From contig NZ_CP067087.1 of NCBI RefSeq assembly GCF_016745095.1, positions 1,910,501 through 1,974,500 on the forward strand: a stretch of DNA of 64,000 bases, in the 5' to 3' direction. Below the pieces are notes generated by a model. The model was not told the DNA's origin. It saw only the letters and a program-made list of their open reading frames with translations, and did not search any database. Of the stretch, positions 56,498 to 64,000 are shown piece after piece. Made by a program: the position numbers and the translations under genes. The stretch is from Croceicoccus sp. YJ47 (GTDB lineage Bacteria > Pseudomonadota > Alphaproteobacteria > Sphingomonadales > Sphingomonadaceae). Each line of letters begins with the position of its first letter. Position 1 is the stretch's first letter.

Positions 56498-57421
56498 ATG
56501 GCCATGATCGGCGGATGGGACGGCATCGAGGAATTCGTCGCGGTCGCACAGGCGGGCAGCTTTACCGCCGGCGCCCGCGCATTCGGTGCGTCGGTCACGC
56601 ATATGAGCCGCGCCGTCGCCCGGCTGGAGATGCGGGTGCAGGCGCAATTGTTCCATCGCACGACGCGCTCGCTCCGCCTGACCGACACGGGGCGCATATT
56701 TTTCGAGGATTGCCGCCGCATCGTGGACGAGCGGGAGGAGGCGATCGCCGCCATCACCCGCGACGGCGAACCGCGCGGCGAATTGCGGCTCACCTGCTCC
56801 TACGCGCTGGGCGAACAGTTCGTGGCGCCTCTGGTGCGCGAATTCGCGCAGGGGTTCCCGGCGCTTTCGGTGACGGTCGATCTCGACAATGACGTGATCG
56901 ACCTCATTGCCGAGGGGTACGACATCGCCATTCGGACAGGGCAGCTGAACGATTCGCGCCTGATTGCGACGCGGGTGGCGGAACGCGCGCTGATTACCTG
57001 TGGCGCGCCGGACTATCTGGCGGCGCATGGCTATCCGCGCACGCTGGCGGAGCTTTCGGACCACGCCTGTCTCGGCGGGTCATCGGGGGCGTGGCGGTTT
57101 CGCGGCGATGCGGTGGTGCGCCCGGTGGGCCGGTGGCGCTGCAACAGCGGGGCGGCCGTGCTCGACGCTGCGCTGCACGGGATGGGGATATGCCAGCTGC
57201 CGGCGTTCTATGCCCGGCGCCATGTGACGGCGGGGCGGCTGATCCCCTTGCTGGAGGACATGGCCCCGCCGCCCGAGCCGATCTGGGCCGTCTATCCGCA
57301 GCGGCGGCATCTTTCGCCCAAGATCAGCCAGCTTGTCGCCATGCTGCGCGCGCGTCTGCCGGCGCGGCTGGCGGGGACGCATGACGTCGCAAAGGATGAA
57401 AACGACATACCGGAACCTTGA
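56498..57421 (+). CDS. LysR family transcriptional regulator
   Basis: A 307-residue LTTR: N-terminal winged helix ([32 protein letters not shown]) and substrate-binding domain ([23 protein letters not shown]). The form resembles the CrgA/DmlR-like group. ATGs at 56498 and 56504 are both possible. It diverges from frmA and is 91 bp upstream of, and in the same direction as, the old-yellow-enzyme gene, so it could control either or both. Confidence 0.93.
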   Translation: MAMIGGWDGIEEFVAVAQAGSFTAGARAFGASVTHMSRAVARLEMRVQAQLFHRTTRSLRLTDTGRIFFEDCRRIVDEREEAIAAITRDGEPRGELRLTCSYALGEQFVAPLVREFAQGFPALSVTVDLDNDVIDLIAEGYDIAIRTGQLNDSRLIATRVAERALITCGAPDYLAAHGYPRTLAELSDHACLGGSSGAWRFRGDAVVRPVGRWRCNSGAAVLDAALHGMGICQLPAFYARRHVTAGRLIPLLEDMAPPPEPIWAVYPQRRHLSPKISQLVAMLRARLPARLAGTHDVAKDENDIPEP

Positions 57422-57454
57422 AATTTCGCATTTGCGGCATAGCTGGCGGATCGA

Positions 57455-57468
57455 TCCGAATTTTCGGA
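57455..57468 (+). promoter_or_regulatory. inverted repeat between LysR and the OYE gene
   Basis: TCCGAA-TT-TTCGGA is a perfect 6-bp palindrome with a 2-bp spacer. It is close to a LysR T-N11-A box and ends 45 bp before the OYE start. Followed by a nine-C run at 57478-57486. Confidence 0.45.
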
Positions 57469-57512
57469 CCTGTCCTGCCCCCCCCCGTAAGTTTTCCGGA
57501 GTATCCGCCGCC

Positions 57513-58630
57513 ATGTCCTCCCCCGTCACCGATATCCTGTTTCAGCCTTTCGACCGTGCGGGCCTGTCGCTCGACAATCGCATCGTCATGGCGCCGATGA
57601 CGCGCACCGCCGCGCCCGATGGCGTCCCCGGCACGGCCAATGCCGAATATTACCGCCGCCGCGCCGAAGGGGGCGTAGGGCTCATCCTGTCCGAAGGGAC
57701 GGTGATCGACCGCCCGGCATCGCGCAATGAAAAGGATATTCCCCTCTTCCATTCCGACGCCGCGCTCGCCGGATGGAAAGAGGTGATCGACACGGTGCAC
57801 GATGCGGGCGGGAAGATGGGGCCGCAGATCTGGCATACCGGCGCGACCAAGGGGAACGCCGGCTGGACCCCGATGCCGAGGTGGAGAGCCCGTCGGGCCT
57901 GCTCGCCCCCGGCAAGCCGCGCGGCAAGGCCATGACGGAAGAAGACGTCGCCGACACGGTCGCCGCCTTCGCCCGCGCGGCGGCGGATGCGAAGCGGCTG
58001 GGCTTCGACACGGTCGAATTGCACGGTGCGCACGGCTATCTCGTGGACGAATTCTTCTGGCCCGGCACGAATGCGCGGCAGGACCGGTACAATGGCCCCA
58101 CGATTGCCGAGCGTTCGCGCTTTGCCGCCGAGATCGTCGCCGCCATGCGCGAGGCGGTCGGCCCCGGCTATCCGCTGATTCTCCGGGTGAGCCAGTGGAA
58201 ACAGCAGGATTACGATGCCCGCCTCGCCACCACGCCGGAGGAGATGGAGGCGTGGCTCGGCCCGCTGGTCGATGCAGGCGCCGATATTCTCCACTGCTCG
58301 CAGCGCCGGTTCTGGGAACCGGAATTCCCGGAGATCGACGGCGAGGACGGGCTGAACTTTGCCGGGTGGGCGAAGAAGATCACCGGCGCCCCGACGATCA
58401 GCGTCGGCTCGGTCGGGCTGTCGGGCGAATTCATCGCGGCATTCGGCGGCGAAAAATCGCAGAGCACCGGCGTCGAAAATCTCGTCGCGCGGATGGAGCG
58501 GGAGGAATTCGACCTCATCGCGGTGGGCCGCGCGCTCATCAGCAATCCCGACTGGGCGAACCGTATCCACAAAGGGGATGCGGACGGTTTGAAGGGGTTC
58601 GATCCGGCCGATCTCGCCACGCTTGCCTGA
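57513..58630 (+). pseudogene. NADH:flavin oxidoreductase (old yellow enzyme), frameshifted
   Basis: FMN-dependent ene-reductase family: N-terminal LFQPFDRAGLSLDNRIVMAPMTRT, then GGVGLILSEGTVI and MGPQIWHTGA. At about 57868-57871 one C is missing from a C run in GWTP-DAEVESPSG. The first frame then ends at 57935. The remaining TIM-barrel part (FDTVELHGAHGYLVDEFFW, RVSQWKQQDYDAR, ISVGSVG, IAVGRALISNPDW) continues in another frame to 58630. Repaired, it would be 372 residues, normal for the family. It would reduce C=C bonds of enones. It is the first gene of a putative degradation cluster. Error or recent mutation cannot be told apart. Confidence 0.9.
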
Positions 58631-58654
58631 ACCGGGTGTTCAAGCGGCGCAGCC

Positions 58655-58686
58655 CGGCGCGGCAGTGCCGGCCGCGCCGCTTGACA
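58655..58686 (+). promoter_or_regulatory. hairpin and TTGACA element between the OYE and BVMO genes
   Basis: A perfect 9-bp stem (CGGCGCGGC / GCCGCGCCG, seven-base loop, 58655-58679) without a T run is followed by a consensus -35 hexamer TTGACA at 58681-58686. The -10 match 17 bp on (CAAACA) is poor. It may mark a partial terminator plus a new promoter for the BVMO gene. Confidence 0.35.
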
Positions 58687-58714
58687 TCGGCGTACCGAGT
58701 TTTCAAACAGGGGC

Positions 58715-60256
58715 ATGACCGCTGTCCCCCCGACGCCCCGCGACGATGACCGGCCCGATGGGGCCGACCGCGGCATGCAGTCCGGTGGGGAGGCGTGCGA
58801 AACGCTCGACGTTCTGATCGTGGGCGGGGGTCTTTCGGGGATCAGCGCGGCCCATGCGCTCATCACCCAATGCCCGCGAAGCCGCTGGGCGATCTTCGAA
58901 GCGCGCGACACGATCGGCGGTACGTGGGACCTGTTCCGCTATCCGGGCATCCGGTCCGATTCCGACATGACGACGCTGGGTTTTCCCTTTCGCCCGTGGC
59001 GCGGCGACAAGGCGATTGCCGACGGGGCGGATATTCTGGACTATATCCGCGACACCGCGCGCGAATATGGCATCGACCGGAAAGTCCGCTTTGGCCATCG
59101 CGTCATCGCCGCCGAATGGTCGAGCGCGACCGCCCGCTGGCAAGTCACCTACGAAACGGAGGCGGGGGCGGGGCGCATCGAATGCCGGTTCCTGTTCCTG
59201 TGCGCCGGGTATTACGATTACGAAGAGGCGCACCGACCGCATTTCGAAGACGAGGACCGCTTCACAGGCGACATCGTGCACCCGCAGTTCTGGCCTGAGG
59301 ACATCAGGGTCGAGGACCGCCGTTTCGTGGTCATCGGGTCCGGCGCGACGGCGGTGACGATGGTGCCTGCCCTGGCCCGACGCGGGGCGCGGCGGGTCAC
59401 CATGCTGCAACGCTCGCCGGGCTATATCGTGTCCTTGCCCTCGCGCGACCGGGTTGGCGCTGCGCTGCGCCGGGTGTTTCCGCAAAAACTGGCCGATTTC
59501 CTCATTCGATGGAAGAATATCGGGCTTTCGACGTTCTTCTATAATTTCGCGCGCAAACGCCCCGATGCGATGCGCCGCCGGGTCAAGGCGATGCAGCGCG
59601 ACGCGCTCCGCCCCGATTTCGATATCGAGCGGCACTTCACCCCCGATTACGACCCCTGGGACCAGCGGCTGTGCCTCGTGCCCGATGGCGATCTGTTCGA
59701 GGCGCTGAATGCCGGGACCGCCGCTATCGTGACGGACGAGATCGCGCGGTTCGACGCCGATGGCATCGTGCTGACATCCGGCGGGCATGTGCCCGCCGAC
59801 GTGATTGTGACCGCGACGGGGCTCAAGCTCAAGGTGATGGGCGGCATGACGATTGCCGTCGACGGAGAGGACGTGACCCCCGGATCGCGGCTTGTATATA
59901 AGGGTGCGATGCTGGACCGGGTGCCCAATTTCGCCTTTGCGGTGGGCTATACCAATGCGTCGTGGACGTTGAAATGCGACCTGACCGCGCGGCTGGTGGC
60001 GCGTTTGCTGAACCACATGGACGGCACGGGGGCGGATTTCGTGCAGCCCGTCGCGGGGCCGGACGACGCGTCGGACGAACCGATGCTCGACCTGCAATCG
60101 GGCTATCTGCAACGTTCGGCGGGGATACTCCCGCGGCAGGGGCGCCGGCCGCCCTGGCGCGTGGAGCAGAACTATTTTCGCGACCTTCGCGCCTTCCGCA
60201 AGGGGAAGCCGCGCGACGGCGTATTGCAATATGGCACGGCGGGGGATCAGGCATGA
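58715..60256 (+). CDS. flavin-containing monooxygenase, type I Baeyer-Villiger class
   Basis: A 513-residue FAD/NADPH protein: GGGLSG at 37-42, GGTWDLFRYPG at 68-78, the Baeyer-Villiger fingerprint FxGxxxHxxxWP at 183-194 (FTGDIVHPQFWP), and a second Rossmann motif GSGATA at 208-213. BVMOs insert oxygen next to a ketone carbonyl, giving an ester or lactone. The stop overlaps the SDR start (ATGA). With the downstream hydrolase, SDR and ligase it forms a plausible pathway; the natural substrate is unknown. Confidence 0.9.
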   Translation: MTAVPPTPRDDDRPDGADRGMQSGGEACETLDVLIVGGGLSGISAAHALITQCPRSRWAIFEARDTIGGTWDLFRYPGIRSDSDMTTLGFPFRPWRGDKAIADGADILDYIRDTAREYGIDRKVRFGHRVIAAEWSSATARWQVTYETEAGAGRIECRFLFLCAGYYDYEEAHRPHFEDEDRFTGDIVHPQFWPEDIRVEDRRFVVIGSGATAVTMVPALARRGARRVTMLQRSPGYIVSLPSRDRVGAALRRVFPQKLADFLIRWKNIGLSTFFYNFARKRPDAMRRRVKAMQRDALRPDFDIERHFTPDYDPWDQRLCLVPDGDLFEALNAGTAAIVTDEIARFDADGIVLTSGGHVPADVIVTATGLKLKVMGGMTIAVDGEDVTPGSRLVYKGAMLDRVPNFAFAVGYTNASWTLKCDLTARLVARLLNHMDGTGADFVQPVAGPDDASDEPMLDLQSGYLQRSAGILPRQGRRPPWRVEQNYFRDLRAFRKGKPRDGVLQYGTAGDQA

Positions 60257-61071
60257 GCAGGCCCATGAATCTGGACGGAAAGATCGCCGTCATCACCGGT
60301 GCGGGCGGCGGGATCGGCCGGGCGCTGGCCCGCTCGCTGGCGCGGCGGGGGTGCAATGTCGCGCTGTGCGATGTGGACGCGGCGGGATTGTCCGAAACGG
60401 CGCGGCTCGTCGGCAATGCGGTGCAGAATTCGGTCCATGTGCTCGACGTGTCGGACAGAGACGCGGTCGCCGCGCTTCCCGATGCGGTCATCGCGGCGCA
60501 TGGCGCGGTCGACATCGTGGTGAACAATGCGGGCATCGCGCTGGGCGGCGGTTTTGGCGAGATCAGCACGGCGCAGTTCGACCGGGTGATGGCGGTCAAT
60601 TTCGAGGGGGTGGTGTCGATGACGCGTGCGTTTCTGCCGCATCTTGAACAACGGGCGCAGGCGCGGATCGTCAATCTGTCGAGCCTGTTCGGCCTGATCG
60701 CGCCGCCGGGGCAGAGCGCCTATGCCGCGTCGAAATTCGCCGTGCGCGGTTTTTCCGAAGCCTTGCGCCACGAGCTTGAGGCCGCAGGCTCGCCCGTCGG
60801 CCTGACGGTGGTGCACCCCGGCGGCGTGCGCACCAATATCGCCGCCAATGCGACCATCGGCGAGGGGGTCGACCCCGAAACGCGGGAAAAGCACAAGCGC
60901 AAGTTCGAAAAGGCGCTCGTCATGGATCCGGCGGAGGCGGGCGAAATCATTGCGCGCGGGATAGAAGCGCAGCGTCCGCGCGTTCTCGTCGGGAAGGACG
61001 CGAAAATCGTGTCCGTGATCGAACGCATCATGCCGGTGGGATACTGGCGCCTGCTGGGACGGAGATTGTAA
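60253..61071 (+). CDS. short-chain dehydrogenase/reductase (SDR)
   Basis: A 272-residue classical SDR: TGAGGGIG at 15-22, Asp after the second strand (LCDVDAAG, NAD preference), NNAG, LSSLFG and the catalytic SAYAASK. The C-terminal region (VIERIMPVGYWRLLGRR) is typical of SDRs from oxidative degradation clusters. It could oxidise the alcohol released from the BVMO ester. Two bases separate it from the hydrolase gene. Confidence 0.92.
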   Translation: MSRPMNLDGKIAVITGAGGGIGRALARSLARRGCNVALCDVDAAGLSETARLVGNAVQNSVHVLDVSDRDAVAALPDAVIAAHGAVDIVVNNAGIALGGGFGEISTAQFDRVMAVNFEGVVSMTRAFLPHLEQRAQARIVNLSSLFGLIAPPGQSAYAASKFAVRGFSEALRHELEAAGSPVGLTVVHPGGVRTNIAANATIGEGVDPETREKHKRKFEKALVMDPAEAGEIIARGIEAQRPRVLVGKDAKIVSVIERIMPVGYWRLLGRRL

Positions 61072-61073
61072 TC

Positions 61074-62030
61074 ATGAGTTTTGTGAAACGCATGGCCACG
61101 CTGGCCGCGAGCGGGGCCGCGCTGGGCGGGCTGGGGCTTGTCGGGTTCACCGCGCTGACCGCGCGCAAGGCGGAACAGATGGTGCCGCGCGACGGGCGCT
61201 TCCTCCGGGTCAACGATGCGCGCATTCATTATGTCGACATGGGTTCCGGACCGCCGATCGTGATGATCCACGGCCTTTACGGACAGATGCGCAACCTCAC
61301 CTATGCGCTGGCCGAACGGCTGGTGAAGGATCACCGGGTCATCGTCATCGACCGGCCGGGATGCGGCTATTCCACGTGGACCGGGGCGCAGGACAAGGGG
61401 CTGCGTGCTCAGGCCGCCATCATCGCGCAGGTGATCGCCGCGCTCGATCTCGACCGGCCGCTGGTGGTGGGGCATTCGATGGGCGGGGCGGTGTCGCTCG
61501 CGCTCGCGCTCCACGCGCCGGATGCGGTGGGCGGGCTGGCCCTGCTGGCCCCGCTGACGCAGCCGGTGGACGAGCCGGGCGTGTTCGCCAATCTCGCCAT
61601 TCCCTCGCCGACAAAGCGCGAGGCGGTGGCGTGGACGCTGGCAACGCCGATGTCGCTGCGCCGGGCGGAGGAGCAGCAACGCTTCGTCTTTTCCCCCGAT
61701 ACGCCGCCTGCCGATTTTGCGACGCGGGGCGGCGGGGCACTGGCCCTGCGTCCCTCCGCGTTCCGGGCGGCGTCGTCCGACCTGTGCCATGCAAAGGACG
61801 ACATGGAGGCGATTTCCCCGCGCTATGGCGAGATCACGATGCCGGTGGGCATCTTGTTCGGGGAGGGCGACACGCTGCTCGACCCGATGCTCCATGGAAC
61901 GCGCACCGCCGATGCGCTCCCCAATGGCGAGCTGACCGTGATCGAGGGCGGGCACATGATCCCCGTGACCTGGCCGGACAAGACCGCGCAATGGGTGCTG
62001 TCCCAGGCGAAGCGCATTTCGCGCGAATGA
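61074..62030 (+). CDS. alpha/beta hydrolase
   Basis: A 318-residue hydrolase with an N-terminal membrane segment (LAASGAALGGLGLVGFTAL), oxyanion HGLYG, nucleophile GHSMGG, an acid in the GEGDTL region and the His in GGHMIP. It could hydrolyse the ester or lactone made by the upstream BVMO at the membrane. It lies 2 bp after the SDR and 62 bp before the acyl-CoA ligase. Confidence 0.92.
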   Translation: MSFVKRMATLAASGAALGGLGLVGFTALTARKAEQMVPRDGRFLRVNDARIHYVDMGSGPPIVMIHGLYGQMRNLTYALAERLVKDHRVIVIDRPGCGYSTWTGAQDKGLRAQAAIIAQVIAALDLDRPLVVGHSMGGAVSLALALHAPDAVGGLALLAPLTQPVDEPGVFANLAIPSPTKREAVAWTLATPMSLRRAEEQQRFVFSPDTPPADFATRGGGALALRPSAFRAASSDLCHAKDDMEAISPRYGEITMPVGILFGEGDTLLDPMLHGTRTADALPNGELTVIEGGHMIPVTWPDKTAQWVLSQAKRISRE

Positions 62031-62092
62031 TTGAAAAGGCGGGACCGGGCGCATGAAAACACCCGGACCGCATGTGAGAGGAGAATGAACCA

Positions 62093-63733
62093 ATGGCGCT
62101 GCGCTATGCCAGCCGGGCGGACGAGGCCTATGATTTTCCGCTGACGATCGGGCATCTGCTCGATGCGGCGCTGGCGACCTCCGCCGAGCAGGAGATCGTC
62201 TATCGCGACCGGCTCACCATGACCTATCGCGATCTGCGCGGGCGGATCGGCCGGCTCGCCCGCGTCTTGTCCGACCACGGTGCGGGCGAGGGGACGACCG
62301 TCGCCGTCATGGACTGGGACAGCCACCGTTACCTGGAGGCGTATTTCGCGGTGCCGATGATGGGCGCGGTGCTGATGACGGTGAACGTGCGCCTGCCCAC
62401 CGCGCAGATTCAGTACACGCTGAACCACGCAAAGACCGAAGTGATCGTGGTTCACCGCGATTTCCTGCCCCTGCTCGACGCGGTGCGCGACACGCTTACC
62501 GGCGTGAAGGCGATCATCGTCATCGACGAGGACGAGGACAGCGCAGGCGCGGCCCTGCCCGCATATGCGGTAAGCGAATATGAGGCGCTGCTCGCGCAGG
62601 TGGAGGAGCCATTCGCGTTCTGCCCCATCGACGAAAACGCGATCGCCACCACCTTCTACACCACCGGGACCACCGGCGATCCCAAGGGCGTGGAATATTC
62701 GCACCGGCAGATCGTCCTGCTCACCCTTGCGTCCAACGCGCCGTTCGGGACGACGCGCCGGCCCGGTTTCGGCATCAACGATGTCTACATGCCGTTGACG
62801 CCGATGTTCCACGTGCATGCCTGGTGCCTGCCCTATGTCGCGACGATGATCGGGGTGAAGCAGGTGTATCCGGGGAAATACGAGCCCGACATGATCTGCC
62901 GCCTGCGCCGCGAGCATGGCGTCACCTTCAGCCATTGCGTGCCCACCATTCTGCAGATGGTGCTGGGCGCCGCGGCAGAGAGCGAGGTCGATCTCGCCGG
63001 ATGGACCATGATCATCGGCGGAAGCGCACTGACCGAGGCGACGTGGAAGGACGCGACCGCGCGCGGCATGAACGTCAATGTGGGCTACGGCATGTCGGAA
63101 ACCGGCCCGATGCTGACGCAGTCGCGGGCTGCGCAATACAGGGACGAGAGCGAGCCGCTCGACCCGCATGTGATGACCATGGCGGGCGTCACGGTGCCGC
63201 TGGTGTCGGCCCGCGTCGTGGACGAGGACATGAACGACGTCGCCCATGACGGCGTAGCGCGCGGCGAGCTGGTCGTGCGGGCGCCCTGGCTGACGCAGGG
63301 GTATGTCGGCAATGCCGATGCCTCGGCGCAATTGTGGCGGGGCGGGTGGATGCACACACAGGACATCGCCACCATCGATGCGATGGGCCGGGTGCAGATC
63401 CGCGACCGGTTGAAGGACGTGATCAAGAGCGGCGGCGAATGGATCCCCTCGCTCGAGATCGAGGATCTGATCGCGGGGACCAGGGGCGTGGCGGAAGTGG
63501 CCGTGATCGGCGTGCCGGATCCGCACTGGGGCGAAAGGCCGGCGGCGGTGATCGTCGCCAGTGGCGATGCGACCCCCACGCTCGAAACGGTGAACGAACC
63601 GCTGCAACAGGCGATCGCGGACGGCCTACTCAGCCGCTATGCCGCGATCGAGCGGATGGAACTGCGCGATGCGCTACCGCGCACCAGCGTGGGCAAGATC
63701 GACAAGAAACGCATCCGCGCGGACATATCCTGA
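62093..63733 (+). CDS. acyl-CoA ligase (AMP-binding family)
   Basis: A 546-residue ANL-superfamily enzyme: the phosphate loop YTTGTTGDPKG at about 189-199, YGMSETGP, the GWMHTQDIATI hinge region and catalytic Lys near the end (PRTSVGKIDKKRI). It matches medium/long-chain fatty-acid-CoA ligases. It would activate the carboxylic acid from the upstream steps for beta-oxidation. GAGGAG lies upstream of the ATG. A long hairpin follows the stop. Confidence 0.93.
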   Translation: MALRYASRADEAYDFPLTIGHLLDAALATSAEQEIVYRDRLTMTYRDLRGRIGRLARVLSDHGAGEGTTVAVMDWDSHRYLEAYFAVPMMGAVLMTVNVRLPTAQIQYTLNHAKTEVIVVHRDFLPLLDAVRDTLTGVKAIIVIDEDEDSAGAALPAYAVSEYEALLAQVEEPFAFCPIDENAIATTFYTTGTTGDPKGVEYSHRQIVLLTLASNAPFGTTRRPGFGINDVYMPLTPMFHVHAWCLPYVATMIGVKQVYPGKYEPDMICRLRREHGVTFSHCVPTILQMVLGAAAESEVDLAGWTMIIGGSALTEATWKDATARGMNVNVGYGMSETGPMLTQSRAAQYRDESEPLDPHVMTMAGVTVPLVSARVVDEDMNDVAHDGVARGELVVRAPWLTQGYVGNADASAQLWRGGWMHTQDIATIDAMGRVQIRDRLKDVIKSGGEWIPSLEIEDLIAGTRGVAEVAVIGVPDPHWGERPAAVIVASGDATPTLETVNEPLQQAIADGLLSRYAAIERMELRDALPRTSVGKIDKKRIRADIS

Positions 63734-63775
63734 GCGAAGCGGGCCGCGCGTCGATGCGCGTGCGGCCCGCTTCGC
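63734..63775 (+). terminator. strong hairpin after the acyl-CoA ligase
   Basis: A perfect 14-bp stem (GCGAAGCGGGCCGC / GCGGCCCGCTTCGC) with a 14-base loop starts at the stop codon. Only a short CTTAT follows, so it is a terminator without a full T run, or a bidirectional one. Confidence 0.7.
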
Positions 63776-64000
63776 CTTATCGTGGAGGGCGATAGCGATT
63801 CCGGCATGGGCGGGTCACGCCGGGCCGTATTCTGTCCGCGCGCGACAGGACCAACTGCGCGATTTTGCCTGCCGCCGGCCCCGCGCTGGCGCGCCTCCGC
63901 AATCGTGCCGGCAACCATCGTTTCGCCATCGAGGCGGCAGGCGGCCCCGGTGACGATGCCCCGCATGGCTTCGCCGGCTTCGTTCGAACCAGAGCAGGAC
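63776..64000. other. window end, no gene assigned
   Basis: The last 225 bases have open frames on both strands. One minus-strand frame enters from the right edge and runs through about 63637, but it crosses the terminator and the ligase gene antisense. It has no motif I recognise. The C-terminus of a minus-strand gene lying mostly outside the window is possible. Confidence 0.3.

Noticed and set aside
63637-63966. Minus-strand 109-residue frame at the window end.
   Set aside because: It is antisense to the acyl-CoA ligase end and crosses a terminator hairpin. No recognisable domain; a partial gene entering from the right cannot be excluded but is not supported.
1-64000. Mobile elements, CRISPR arrays, phage genes or genomic-island borders.
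   Set aside because: No transposase, integrase, repeat-spacer pattern, tRNA-flanking repeat or clear composition change was found. The ssrA gene is a common integration site but its 3' side shows no integrase or duplicated end.

Overview
This is a high-GC chromosomal segment from an alphaproteobacterium, most likely order Sphingomonadales (Erythrobacteraceae/Sphingomonadaceae type). The pointers are the circularly permuted two-piece ssrA gene with tag ANDNEALALAA, a zwf/edd/eda Entner-Doudoroff block, the lptD-surA-pdxA-rsmA order, a CrtW-type carotenoid ketolase, and many ATGA/GTGA start-stop overlaps. I see no integrase, transposase, CRISPR array, tRNA or rRNA. Coding density is very high and no gene-free stretch exceeds about 300 bp apart from the ssrA region.

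Layout. 1-5.1 kb (minus): phosphoenolpyruvate carboxylase-like gene (cut by the window edge), eda, edd, zwf. 5.2-10.6 kb: transglutaminase-like protein, a polysaccharide flippase, then a plus-strand lipid pair (diacylglycerol kinase-like plus a Tam41-like nucleotidyltransferase), a small secreted protein and a DUF924 protein. 10.6-16.2 kb: tldD, zinc-finger protein, ABC ATPase, Nudix hydrolase, two TPM-domain proteins and LemA. 16.4-17.5 kb: mscL, ssrA, small membrane protein. 17.6-21.1 kb: arginine succinyltransferase operon (M20 hydrolase, astA, astB). 21.2-27.0 kb: rsmA, pdxA, surA, lptD. 27.1-29.6 kb: pepA, holC, ndk. 29.6-37.0 kb: sulfotransferase, purN, AI-2E-family permease, purM, DUF2066-like protein, Hda-like protein, serine acetyltransferase, DUF2794. 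37.0-42.2 kb: phosphate-type porin under a Pho-box array, gph, carbonic anhydrase, a two-component system. 42.4-47.1 kb: glmU, glmS, dps, SDR. 47.2-53.7 kb: MscS-type channel, lipoprotein esterase, Crp/Fnr regulator with a DUF305/LVIVD secreted protein, crtW. 53.7-56.4 kb: glutathione-dependent formaldehyde detoxification (frmA, ABM, VOC, fghA). 56.5-63.7 kb: LysR regulator followed by an old-yellow-enzyme, Baeyer-Villiger monooxygenase, SDR, alpha/beta hydrolase and acyl-CoA ligase, which read together as a ketone/enone degradation route.

Six genes are interrupted by single-base changes. edd and the first TPM gene carry one extra base. tldD and the old-yellow-enzyme gene lack one base in a G or C run. 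The porin and the response regulator each have an in-frame TAG where CAG (Gln) is expected. All six are otherwise well preserved, so very recent mutation or base-calling error is more likely than old decay.

The most noteworthy items are the eukaryote-mitochondria-like Tam41 homologue coupled to a lipid kinase, the four 11-bp-phased PhoB half-sites before the interrupted porin, the Baeyer-Villiger operon, and the DUF305-LVIVD fusion overlapping its Crp/Fnr-type regulator.
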